Source: Candidatus Hodarchaeota archaeon | GTDB taxonomy: Archaea; Asgardarchaeota; Heimdallarchaeia; Hodarchaeales; YT1-039 | Assembly (NCBI GenBank): GCA_016840025.1 | Contig: JAEOTF010000281.1 | Location: 1 to 30,753, forward strand | DNA: 30,753 nt | Direction of reading: 5' to 3' | Shown here: positions 15,655 through 22,993 of the stretch, one piece after another | How the letters are laid out: each line of letters starts with the position of its first letter | How positions within the stretch are numbered: position 1 is the first letter of the stretch | The notes under the pieces: generated by a model | Told to the model about the DNA's origin: nothing | The model's database searches: none | The model's input: the letters and a program-made list of their open reading frames with translations, nothing else | Translations under genes and position numbers: made by a program

Positions 15655-17718
15655 ATGTCAATTATTCGTAGATCCAAAAGTCCTCTAAAAGAATTGGCTA
15701 CGATAGGAATCCGCCAAATGAAGCGTAGAAAACTACGAACACTTCTTACACTCTTATCTCTTCTTATGGTGGCTGCTTCATTTTCCCTTACAATCTCTAT
15801 CTCGGCAACAAACATCTTTATTATGACTACCCATAGAAAATTAGCTGAGAAGGCAGCCTTTGAAGAAGAATGGGATATTAAAAGTGTTATTAACCGATAT
15901 GATGAAACTCGAATAGAAAGTTTTGGAATTGAAATTTATCCGTCTAGTTATGTCAAAGGATCCAAGGTTGATGAAGTTCTCAAAATAATTAGCGAGAATT
16001 CTACTATTAGTCCTGCCCTGAGACTCAATTTTGCCAATTTCGAGATAGATGAAAATAATCCTGATCGCAATGTCATTTTTCAGACCTATCTTGAAGCCCG
16101 AGGTCAAGGATCAATGTATCAAGATCTATATTTTACAAATGAAAATGATACTGAATATTCATTATACGGGATTACAGGGATTGAACCTAACCTTTGTGCT
16201 AAGTTTAAGGGCTGGGATACCTTCTTTACACAACGTTCTGACCTCTGTGACGTAAAACAATGGAAGGACTTTACCTCAGACAAAAACAGTATTCTTGTAG
16301 ACAAAGATAATAACATTAATTGGCAACTTGAAGTGAATGACACTATTGATATTTACGTGTCAGTAAAAGATAAGGAAATCACGGAAAAACTGAAAAGTTT
16401 GACTCTTAGAGTGGCAGGATTCTATGATAAAGATGATCTACGGCAAGAAAATGGTAAAGTCACTACCCTTACAGGTAATCCAATTGGACGGGTATCTGGG
16501 GGGAGTGACATTATTATGCATCTTACAAAGATAGAACAAGATCTAATAAAAGGAGGAACTGCCGGAAGAATCGCTCCAAAAGAATGGATTTATGGCAATA
16601 TCGAAATTCATCTTAATAAAACTGTTCTATTAGCTCAAACAGGGCTTGACGACGATCCAGATGAGATGCATAAATTACTTGATGAAATTTCACGAAAAAT
16701 TGCTAAAGAGGCGAAGGGAAAATTCTATGGCTCTACTACAGTCAGATATGTTTTAATGAGTGGGGGAAGCTCAGGACACATTGAAATCACACAATTACGT
16801 ATTCAACCATTCTATGAAGCTAATGGTTGGGAACCAATAATCATTATGCTAACACTAATCTCGTTTTTAACTTTCAATCTTATTCTAGGATTTGTTTATG
16901 AAACAAAAAGAGAAATTTTTGTTTTTACAACTTCAGGGGCTCCCCCACGCGATATAGCAAATATCTTTCGTTTACAAGCGGTAGTTCTTGGTCTTACAGG
17001 CGGGATCGCAGGGAGTATTACAGGGATAGGAGTTGCATTGCTGGCAAATACATTTGCTGAGCAGATAAATTCTCTTGGAATCCCATTAACAATTCCTCAC
17101 AATGCGATGGCCTTGAACCCTTTTGGTTTCTTTATAACATCAATAGTGTTTATTGCCCTCAATCTCCTTGCAGCTGAATATCCTTCAAGAATGGCTTCAA
17201 GGTTATCGGTTCCATCCCTAAAAAGGACATGGCTGCCTTCTGGTCAAGAACTACAAAAAATGCTAGACAAAGATAAACATACGATTGAAGTACCTATTCA
17301 TATACCTCTAGAACTCGTTCCTCAGCTCGTAACTTCCCTCAAAGGCTATATTCAATCAAAGGTGGGAGGTGATATAAGTACTGGGATGATGGGTACAGGT
17401 ATTGAGGAGAGAGAAACAAAATTTGGACATCTGTGGACAATTCGAACAACACGAATGATAGAAGGCATATGGGGAATTGAACGTGTTCTTATCATTGTAT
17501 CGATTCTGAAGCGTCCTCAAGTGAACTACGCTATCGTGAAAATAACAGGATCGGTAGGCGCGGCATCAACACAGACTGCAGCAACGATAAAAACAATTTA
17601 TGAAGTCATAGATGAGTTTAGAAGTTATATTCTGAATTGGCATGTTGAACGACTTAAAAAAGTCGAAATAATCCGCAAAGAAACGTACAAAACATCAGAA
17701 GAGGAAAAAAGATTGTGA
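15655..17718 (+). CDS. FtsX/MacB-type ABC transporter permease-like protein
   Basis: The 687-residue protein opens with a basic stretch (IGIRQMKRRKLRTLLTLLSLL) and a first membrane helix (about 27-50), the classic start of FtsX/MacB permeases. About 340 polar residues follow, forming a large extracytoplasmic domain. Three further hydrophobic segments lie between about 395 and 520, in the FtsX pattern, with FVYETKREIFVFTTSGAPPRDIANIF forming the coupling region after the first of them. A roughly 150-residue cytoplasmic tail follows, longer than usual. Such permeases work with an ABC ATPase in transport or mechanotransmission, but no ATPase gene adjoins, so the partner must be elsewhere. The ATG at 15655 is preferred over the upstream GTG because AGGTGG is five to six bases before it. 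Confidence 0.8.
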   Translation: MSIIRRSKSPLKELATIGIRQMKRRKLRTLLTLLSLLMVAASFSLTISISATNIFIMTTHRKLAEKAAFEEEWDIKSVINRYDETRIESFGIEIYPSSYVKGSKVDEVLKIISENSTISPALRLNFANFEIDENNPDRNVIFQTYLEARGQGSMYQDLYFTNENDTEYSLYGITGIEPNLCAKFKGWDTFFTQRSDLCDVKQWKDFTSDKNSILVDKDNNINWQLEVNDTIDIYVSVKDKEITEKLKSLTLRVAGFYDKDDLRQENGKVTTLTGNPIGRVSGGSDIIMHLTKIEQDLIKGGTAGRIAPKEWIYGNIEIHLNKTVLLAQTGLDDDPDEMHKLLDEISRKIAKEAKGKFYGSTTVRYVLMSGGSSGHIEITQLRIQPFYEANGWEPIIIMLTLISFLTFNLILGFVYETKREIFVFTTSGAPPRDIANIFRLQAVVLGLTGGIAGSITGIGVALLANTFAEQINSLGIPLTIPHNAMALNPFGFFITSIVFIALNLLAAEYPSRMASRLSVPSLKRTWLPSGQELQKMLDKDKHTIEVPIHIPLELVPQLVTSLKGYIQSKVGGDISTGMMGTGIEERETKFGHLWTIRTTRMIEGIWGIERVLIIVSILKRPQVNYAIVKITGSVGAASTQTAATIKTIYEVIDEFRSYILNWHVERLKKVEIIRKETYKTSEEEKRL

Positions 17719-17797
17719 AATACTGAATTTTTTCCTCAATACAACTCTAAAACACGATATAAACGCCTTCCTCTTTAAATAGGCACTTTATTGAGCG

Positions 17798-18200
17798 AAA
17801 GAGTAGCGTCCAGTTATAACCCAGCTTTTGTTTGACACTGGTGGTCGCCCAACAAGTGCGTCGCGGCATCAAACTGAGCGCCTTACCCACCGTCTCTATG
17901 GAGAGTGTCATCGACGGTCTATTTAGGCTTGCACCTTCGCGGACGGTCGTTTCATCGATCCCATATGCGTCCTCTGCGGGTTAACTCGGTATCTGTTGCC
18001 AAATTCCTTCGCCGCGTCATTGCCATAGGCATATGGACGTGTCGTTTCTATTCCGGAGCCTGATGTCTCCATCAGCGCCTTACAGCGCGCGAATCCCCTG
18101 TGGTGGCTGGAGTTTCCTCAGAAATTCTCTTATTTTTGGGTGAGAAACACCACTAAACAAGAGAACTCCGGAAGCCGCGCAACTGCTCGCTACTCTGAGC
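17798..18200 (-). ncRNA. rnpB: RNase P RNA, catalytic component of ribonuclease P
   Basis: This stretch has no long ORF and is much more GC-rich than its surroundings. Read on the minus strand it matches archaeal type A RNase P RNA. The 5' segment contains CUGAGGAAACUCC (18109-18121 on the plus strand), the conserved region I. The 3' segment contains ACAAAAGCUGGGUUAUAAC (about 17813-17831), close to the ACAnAAnnnGGCUUAU conserved region V that pairs to form P4. A central part has GAUGAAAC and GCAAGCCUAAAUAGACC elements typical of P10/P11. The two ends, AGAGUAGCG and CGCUACUCU, are perfectly complementary and form P1, which sets the boundaries at about 403 nt. RNase P removes 5' leaders from pre-tRNAs. 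The family call is from recall of conserved segments; a covariance-model search was not possible. Confidence 0.9.
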
Positions 18201-18220
18201 TATTCATGGAAAAGAAAGGC

Positions 18221-18230
18221 TAAAAATATT
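18221..18230 (-). promoter_or_regulatory. TATA box for RNase P RNA
   Basis: Read on the minus strand, AATATTTTTA lies 21-30 bases upstream of the predicted 5' end, the spacing expected for an archaeal box A. This agrees independently with the P1-based boundary. Confidence 0.55.
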
Positions 18231-18310
18231 ACTATCTGTACCATTCACTATTGAATTACGGGAAATTCTTTGAGTATAAGAAGTGAAAGTTCATAAATTT
18301 CTTTAATTAG

Positions 18311-18330
18311 CTATAAAAGGTTTTTATATG
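18311..18330 (+). promoter_or_regulatory. TATA-like elements upstream of the membrane protein gene
   Basis: CTATAAAAGG (18311-18320) and TTTTTATATG (18321-18330) are overlapping candidates for a TATA box serving the gene that starts at 18386. The predicted start would fall around 18342-18356, leaving a leader of 30-45 bases. Confidence 0.4.
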
Positions 18331-18385
18331 CCAAAAATTCAGTTTTTTTAATTAGGATGTCATCAAAACATCGGTGGGCGCGCTA

Positions 18386-18955
18386 ATGCCAGAAAAAAAG
18401 GTTGAAGAAACATTAATCATAGATCAAATAAAATGGGGGCTGTTATATGGAGTATTCACGATGCTAGTTTATACTGTTCCAATAACACTCATGCAATTTG
18501 GATTTGTTATTGGGGAACAGATAGATCATAAATTACAACCCGTTTATGCGGAACTAACCTGGTTTTTAGGCGTTGTTGTGGTTGCAGTTGCGTCTGGAAT
18601 AGCAGTAGGTGATCGTAAGAGCCTTAATATTTTTACTGGGGGAACTATCACAGGATTTTGGAATGGCATCGTAGGAATATTTCTAATTTATACGGAACGA
18701 GGCCTTAAAGCCTATCACAAGCCTCAAATCGAAGAATCACTCCTTCTTTCTTTAGATCCATCGAATCCTGATGATATCAGTGCCTTAATAATTGCAGCAA
18801 TCATAACCCTCATCCTTAGTGTCATTGTATTATGGTTCACCGCTCAGCAAAGACGAACAGGATTTCTACAATCAAAAGAGATTGAAGAAGAAGTCATAGA
18901 GATTAAAACACAAACGACAGAAGAGTATCTTGAAAGTGAACTTCAGATAGATTAA
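18386..18955 (+). CDS. Four-helix membrane protein of unknown function
   Basis: The 189-residue protein has a short cytoplasmic N-terminus followed by four hydrophobic segments: about 20-42 (LLYGVFTMLVYTVPITLMQF), 57-75 (TWFLGVVVVAVASGIAVG), 84-105 (FTGGTITGFWNGIVGIFLIY) and 135-155 (LIIAAIITLILSVIVLWF). An acidic cytoplasmic tail follows (KEIEEEVIEIKTQTTEEYLE). I do not recognise a family. The ATG at 18386 is chosen over the GTG four codons upstream because GGTGGG sits seven bases before it. It is divergent from the RNase P RNA gene. It precedes the prepilin peptidase gene by about 60 bases on the same strand, so a joint envelope-related operon is possible. Confidence 0.65.
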   Translation: MPEKKVEETLIIDQIKWGLLYGVFTMLVYTVPITLMQFGFVIGEQIDHKLQPVYAELTWFLGVVVVAVASGIAVGDRKSLNIFTGGTITGFWNGIVGIFLIYTERGLKAYHKPQIEESLLLSLDPSNPDDISALIIAAIITLILSVIVLWFTAQQRRTGFLQSKEIEEEVIEIKTQTTEEYLESELQID

Positions 18956-19016
18956 TTGAGGATGTTATAGATTTTAATTAGAACATTGAACTAACTACTA
19001 ACAGGAGCACAAGCAT

Positions 19017-19832
19017 TTGCCTTACCAATCTTTAGAACTGCTGGCGGCACTTTTCTCACTCCCTTTCCTTTTTTATGCTTGTTACTCAGATATTCGAACT
19101 CGAGAAGTGGATGATGAAGTATGGATCATCTTCCTAGCTGTTGCCCTACCGATAAATCTCTTAAGGATCTTTCTTTATAGAAAAGAGAGTAATATACTGT
19201 TAATAGGAGGAATCTCCATCACATTCGCACTATTTCTGGCTGTTTTCTTTGTAGCGTTTGGATTAATAGGTGGAGCCGATGGTAAGGCCTTAATTTGTAT
19301 CTCCTTCATATCTCCCCTTCCTATTACTTCAGAACTTTCCTTATTTGAGGAAATTGTTCCATTATCGCTCACTTTTTTCATGAACACATACTTATTCAGC
19401 ATCCCGATGATCTTAATTTTAATGTTCCAGATTTTGAGCCATAACATCTTCCATTACAGATCTAAAAGCACACAATATGCATTACCTTCTGTCCCTCTAT
19501 GGAAGAAAGTCATTTTATTCTTTATTGGTTGGCCTGAGGAATTAGAGACTATTAAAAAGCGTCATCACTGGCACTATGTTTTTCTTGAAGAAAAAATTAA
19601 TAATCAATGGCAAATAATCATCAGAAAAAAGGTAGGGGACCCTGATGAGGATTTCCAGAAACAAATGAATACAATAGACCAGTTAATTGAAGATGGAAGA
19701 GCAAGTGCATGGATTCATCCTGTTCCACCGGGTCTTTTACCAATGACAATTGGTTATTATGCAGCACTATTACTAGGAAATTTAATGATTCGATTTCTCG
19801 CCTTTTTATTTGGTCAATCTTATCCAATTTGA
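19017..19832 (+). CDS. A24-family prepilin/preflagellin peptidase
   Basis: The 271-residue membrane protein carries both catalytic aspartates of A24 aspartyl peptidases. The first is in YSDIRTREVDDEVW (D25), the usual D-x-R-x-R-x-V context, and the second is in GGADGKAL (D88), the G-x-G-D-like motif (here G-G-A-D). Hydrophobic segments flank both. Around residues 155-240 is a soluble insertion (ELETIKKRHHWHYVFLEEKI...) before a final hydrophobic helix; this resembles the domain of FlaK-like archaeal enzymes. It would cleave class III signal peptides of type IV pilin-like or archaellin subunits at the membrane. The start is TTG nine bases after GGAG. No pilin gene is seen in the window. Confidence 0.82.
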   Translation: MPYQSLELLAALFSLPFLFYACYSDIRTREVDDEVWIIFLAVALPINLLRIFLYRKESNILLIGGISITFALFLAVFFVAFGLIGGADGKALICISFISPLPITSELSLFEEIVPLSLTFFMNTYLFSIPMILILMFQILSHNIFHYRSKSTQYALPSVPLWKKVILFFIGWPEELETIKKRHHWHYVFLEEKINNQWQIIIRKKVGDPDEDFQKQMNTIDQLIEDGRASAWIHPVPPGLLPMTIGYYAALLLGNLMIRFLAFLFGQSYPI

Positions 19833-19861
19833 GTAGTGCATTTACATTAGGAGATCACTTT

Positions 19862-20779
19862 TTGGTCGAGGACAAAATGAGAATAGGAATTCTTTCCAAC
19901 CAAATAAACGCTTATCCAACAGAACGACTCCTAGAAGAATGCGAGAAGCTTGAAGTAGAAGGGCTTTTTATCAAGACTTCTCTTGTTCGGCTCTTTATCC
20001 ATAATGATTCCAGTTTCAACGCACACTATCTAGGGAGATCATTAAAGGATCTCAATGTGGTGATACCACGAATTGGAAGTTCTATGACGGCTATAGGCGA
20101 GCTTATCCTACGCCATTTTGAAGCTATGAATATTCCTTTAACAAGCAATTCTAGTAGTATTCATGTAGCTAGAGACAAATTTCACTCATTTCAAAGATTA
20201 GCAGAAGAAAAACTCCCAGTCCCTGAGACTTTACTTGTAAACTCATTTATTCAACCTATGGACTTTTTAAATGTCCGAAATCTCCCAGTAGTTCTTAAAC
20301 CACGCAATTTATTTCATGGCTTGGGATGTGTCAAAGTCAATGAACTTTCTCTTCTAAAAGAAATCGTTGAAGCAATAATGAGCTATTCCACCCAAGCTCG
20401 ACGATCTATTATGATTCAAGAATTTATTTCAGCCGAAGAAAAGATTCCACATCAAGATTATCGATTATTTGTTGTAGATAACAGAGTTATTGCAGCTATG
20501 ACAAGAAAGGCCGCTCCTTCTGAGTGGAAAACTAATGTAGCACGTGGTGCATCAACTGAATCGTATTCTCCAACAAAAGAAGAAGGAGAATTAGCAGTCA
20601 AAGCAACAAAAATATTAGGATTAAAAATAGCAGGGGTAGATATCCTCCATAAAGATAATAAACCTATTATTCTTGAAGTTAATCCATGTCCTGGATGGAA
20701 AGGCATTGAAGAAGCGACAGGCAAAAATGTCGCATATGAAATAATTCAATATGCTCTCAGAATGATAGAAAAAAAATGA
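19862..20779 (+). CDS. RimK-type ATP-grasp ligase
   Basis: The protein of about 305 residues opens with RIGILSNQINAYPTERLLEEC, as RimK, LysX, MptN and CofF proteins do. ATP-grasp features follow: PVVLKPRNLFHGLGCVKV (ATP-binding lysine and glycine-rich loop), MIQEFISAEE, DYRLFVVDNRVIAAMTRKA, GVDILHKDN and ILEVNPCPGWKGIEEATG with the metal-binding E and N. The family adds amino acids, often glutamate, to a carboxylate in proteins or cofactors such as F420 or tetrahydromethanopterin, or acts in lysine biosynthesis; which applies here cannot be decided. TTG at 19862 has AGGAG at good spacing; ATG at 19877 is the alternative. The longer open frame starting at 19709 overlaps the peptidase gene and is not credible. 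Confidence 0.85.
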   Translation: MVEDKMRIGILSNQINAYPTERLLEECEKLEVEGLFIKTSLVRLFIHNDSSFNAHYLGRSLKDLNVVIPRIGSSMTAIGELILRHFEAMNIPLTSNSSSIHVARDKFHSFQRLAEEKLPVPETLLVNSFIQPMDFLNVRNLPVVLKPRNLFHGLGCVKVNELSLLKEIVEAIMSYSTQARRSIMIQEFISAEEKIPHQDYRLFVVDNRVIAAMTRKAAPSEWKTNVARGASTESYSPTKEEGELAVKATKILGLKIAGVDILHKDNKPIILEVNPCPGWKGIEEATGKNVAYEIIQYALRMIEKK

Positions 20780-20850
20780 TACCCGAAAATAGGAAGAAAA
20801 AAGATTCTTGAAGAGGTACTTCATTACTCATATTCAACAAGGTGGAGTTT

Positions 20851-21810
20851 TTGTCGAATCCAATTGAAGAATTCAAGCGTCTACCAAGCGTTTCCGAGAC
20901 AATTGCTAGAGTTCTCGCTGAAAACTATAGCTCGCTGTCCATTCTAGCGATGTCTTCCCCTTCAGAGGTTCATGAAAAGTGTCAAATCTCTTTACGAACT
21001 GCAACAAGGATTGTTACCGATGCTAGAACGGAACTGGGAATTACCCCAATTACAGCCAGTGAAATGTACGAAGAAGCTGAAGAACAACCAAAAATTACCA
21101 CACTATCACAAAATTTAGATGGAATTCTTGGCGGAGGAGTTCAATGTGGTGCAATTACAGAGTTATCTGGTGCCTACTCTACTGGAAAGACACAAATTGC
21201 ATTTCAACTTTGTTTAACTGTTCAATTGGCAGAAGATCGAGGAGGTCTTGGAGGAACTGCATATTTTATTGACACCGAAGGAACCTTCTCTCCTCGACGA
21301 GTAGCGGAAATGGCTAACCATATTCAAGATATGCTTCCAAGAAACTCATTGGAAAATATTTTGATCAGCCGGGCATTTAACACAGATCACCAAATCAAAT
21401 TAGTCCGCGACGCGGATAAAATAATTTCTAAACGAAATGTACGGGTGCTTGTGGTAGATAGTGTAGCAACACATTTTCGTTCGGAGTATTCATCAAAAGG
21501 AGCTCTACCACAACGTCAACAAGCATTAATGCGCCATGCAGAAGATCTACAACGCTATGCAGACTCATATGAATTAGCAGTTATCACAACCAACCAAGTC
21601 CTTGCCAACCCCGACGCTTATGTAGCAGGATCTTCCGTTGAACCTGCTCTGGGATATGCTTGGGGACATAGACCAAAACATCGAATGTTTCTCAGAAAAT
21701 CTCGTGGATCTGCGCGTATAGCTCAAGTTTTTGATAGCCCTGAACTGCCTCAAAGGGAATGTGTCTTTTTTGTGACCCCCGCAGGTATTAGGGATCATGA
21801 GGTTACTTAG
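20851..21810 (+). CDS. radA: DNA repair and recombination protein RadA
   Basis: The 319-residue protein has the two-part structure of archaeal RadA. An N-terminal helix-hairpin-helix domain (about 1-60, LPSVSETIARVLAENYSSLSI) precedes the RecA/Rad51 ATPase core. Walker A is GAYSTGKT (107-114); most archaeal RadA and Rad51 proteins have GEFGSGKT or GEFRTGKT, so the second and third positions differ. FIDTEGTFSPRRVAEMA follows and VLVVDSVATHFRSEY is the Walker B region. The core ends with SRGSARIAQVFDSPELPQRE and FFVTPAGIRD, typical of RadA. It polymerises on single-stranded DNA and drives strand exchange. The start is taken as TTG at 20851, five bases after AAGGTGGA, rather than the GTG inside that site. 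RadB is excluded by the N-terminal domain and length. Confidence 0.93.
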   Translation: MSNPIEEFKRLPSVSETIARVLAENYSSLSILAMSSPSEVHEKCQISLRTATRIVTDARTELGITPITASEMYEEAEEQPKITTLSQNLDGILGGGVQCGAITELSGAYSTGKTQIAFQLCLTVQLAEDRGGLGGTAYFIDTEGTFSPRRVAEMANHIQDMLPRNSLENILISRAFNTDHQIKLVRDADKIISKRNVRVLVVDSVATHFRSEYSSKGALPQRQQALMRHAEDLQRYADSYELAVITTNQVLANPDAYVAGSSVEPALGYAWGHRPKHRMFLRKSRGSARIAQVFDSPELPQRECVFFVTPAGIRDHEVT

Positions 21811-21863
21811 TTAGAAGGAAAAGAAAAAAAGACAAAATGAAAAGAAAGAAAAGAAAAAAAGGT
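21811..21863 (+). other. Purine-only-rich tract between radA and L44e
   Basis: The bases after the radA stop are nearly all A and G (for example aaaagaaagaaaagaaaa), a strong strand asymmetry that runs into the tandem repeat upstream of L44e. It may serve as spacer or as an unstructured mRNA leader. No known element was recognised. Confidence 0.35.
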
Positions 21864-21918
21864 CAATGTATGGTCGGACGTTTCGTTTAAAAAGACCAAT
21901 GTATGGTCGGACGTTTCG
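21864..21918 (+). repeat. 22-nt tandem direct repeat upstream of L44e
   Basis: An identical 22-base unit occurs at 21864-21885 and 21897-21918, a start-to-start period of 33 bases. It begins caatgtatggtc and ends ggacgtttcg. The second copy ends 16 bases before the L44e ATG. The downstream copy also includes a short dyad, GACCA...TGGTC. It could be a regulatory site, an RNA structure or a recent duplication of a leader segment. Two copies are too few for a CRISPR array. Confidence 0.8.
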
Positions 21919-21934
21919 ATGATAGGTGCTTATT

Positions 21935-22234
21935 ATGAAAATCCCGCCAAAAATGACAACCTTTTGTCCATCGTGTAACACTCATACGGAACATAAGGTG
22001 TCTATTGAGAAAGCAAAACAGAGGGGTGGAGGAAAAAGTAAAGGCGCCCGTCGACAGGAACGAAACACAAAAGGATACGGGAACCACGGCCGATATTCGC
22101 GAAAAGCTATTTCACAAAGAAACATGACAATAAAAACGAGTCGAAAGACGGATTTACGGATTGCTTGCTCAAAATGTGGCAAGAAACAGGCCCGATCCCG
22201 ACCACGTGCTAGAAGAGTAGAAATGAATAGGTAA
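21935..22234 (+). CDS. rpl44e: Large ribosomal subunit protein L44e
   Basis: The protein of about 99 residues has the L44e layout. It starts MKIPPKMTTFCPSCNTHTEH, close to the family start. It holds two C-x2-C pairs, CPSC and CSKC, that bind one zinc ion, and the basic glycine-rich middle RGGGKSKGARRQERNTKGYG. L44e sits in the archaeal and eukaryotic large subunit near the E site. The ATG at 21935 matches the conserved family N-terminus and has GGTG seven bases upstream; a GTG nine bases earlier is less likely. In many archaea the next gene is S27e, but here a small winged-helix gene follows. Confidence 0.95.
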   Translation: MKIPPKMTTFCPSCNTHTEHKVSIEKAKQRGGGKSKGARRQERNTKGYGNHGRYSRKAISQRNMTIKTSRKTDLRIACSKCGKKQARSRPRARRVEMNR

Positions 22235-22275
22235 TAGAGGTCAAAGATATAGACTAATGTAGGGAGGCTATTCTC

Positions 22276-22578
22276 ATGACAGAAGAAAGCGAAGCTGATG
22301 TGAAAGAACTTATTGGACAATTAGGCAGAACAAAGAAGAGAATTTTAATTGAGCTTTATCGGGAATCAATAGGCTACAAGAAGCTAAGTAAGATTCTTGG
22401 AGTAGGACTTGACACCATCCGAAGCCATATTAAATCCGGCAAATATAGCCGCTCACTATTGCAATTAGGCTGTGTTGAACGTGGTGAGAAAGGTTGGCAG
22501 CTTACTCCGCTGGGGACACAAATTGCAGAAGAACTAAAAAAGGATCCTGAACTTAAAGGATTCTTCTATGAGGATTAA
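22276..22578 (+). CDS. Small winged-helix DNA-binding protein
   Basis: The 100-residue protein has a helix-turn-helix pattern: RILIELYRESIGYKKLSKILGVGLDTIRSHIKSGKYS, with recognition helix around GLDTIRSHI. A wing-like segment follows (GCVERGEKGWQLTPLGTQIAEEL), whose LTPLG is common in MarR/ArsR-like winged helices. It probably binds DNA as a small transcriptional regulator. It starts with ATG behind GGGAGG, 41 bases after the L44e stop on the same strand, so the two may share a transcript. No ligand domain is seen. The target genes are unknown. Confidence 0.72.
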   Translation: MTEESEADVKELIGQLGRTKKRILIELYRESIGYKKLSKILGVGLDTIRSHIKSGKYSRSLLQLGCVERGEKGWQLTPLGTQIAEELKKDPELKGFFYED

Positions 22579-22597
22579 AGACCTCTATTGATTAAGA

Positions 22598-22802
22598 ATG
22601 CATTCAATCCCCAAAAGAATGGATTATTTCGAAAATAACATAGAGGAAATAGCTTCTATTACTTCAATGACTTTTATCTTATCTTTAGTTTTTCTTTCAT
22701 TCTGTAGAAAAAGATAAAATTTCAGAGGAAGTTCTAATAGAGTTGTTTGAGAAATACAAAAGGATCCTAGAATATGCGGAAAACCCGACAGATCAGACAT
22801 AA
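22598..22802 (+). pseudogene. Possible frameshifted small ORF
   Basis: ATG at 22598 opens a 39-codon frame (MHSIPKRMDYFENNIEE...) ending in TAA at 22717. The +1 frame after it, open from about 22689 to TAA at 22802, reads like a natural protein tail (VEKDKISEEVLIELFEKYKR). A single one-base shift around 22690-22700, in a T-rich stretch, would join them into one protein of about 67 residues. It may be a broken gene, a sequencing error, or chance in AT-rich DNA. Confidence 0.25.
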
Positions 22803-22912
22803 GAATTCAATTAGTTCAGAGTCTTTCCTTAATAATCTGATAAGGCTATTTCGTCAACACAAGTTCAAAAGCGCAATACAGACAGACTCCTCGATGTAGA
22901 GGAAATAAATAG

Positions 22913-22922
22913 TATATTTAAA
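22913..22922 (+). promoter_or_regulatory. TATA box upstream of the signal peptidase gene
   Basis: TATATTTAAA is a good archaeal box A about 80 bases before the ATG; the predicted start near 22946 would give a leader of about 48 bases. A second AT-rich element (aatttaaatt, near 22940) is closer to the gene. Confidence 0.45.
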
Positions 22923-22993
22923 TGAAGAAAGGAAAAAATAATTTAAATTAGAAAAAATAGTCTTTAAGAACAAAATAGCGAACCTTTTGCCAA

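Larger units (their letters stand above)
22579..22993 (+). other. 415-base gap before the signal peptidase gene
   Basis: Apart from the possible frameshifted ORF (22598-22802) and a TATA box near 22913, this AT-rich stretch holds nothing I can identify. No tRNA, conserved RNA or inverted repeat of note was seen. Confidence 0.4.

Noticed and set aside
17719..18385. Degraded protein gene or insertion sequence in the 660-base gap
   Set aside because: Frames are heavily interrupted, and the minus strand shows RNase P RNA segments with pairing ends, which explains the composition shift without transfer.
21864..21918. CRISPR array
   Set aside because: Only two repeats with an 11-base spacer and no cas genes nearby.
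21982..22320. 112-codon open frame on the minus strand over L44e
   Set aside because: L44e is unmistakable on the plus strand; the reverse product has no coherent pattern.
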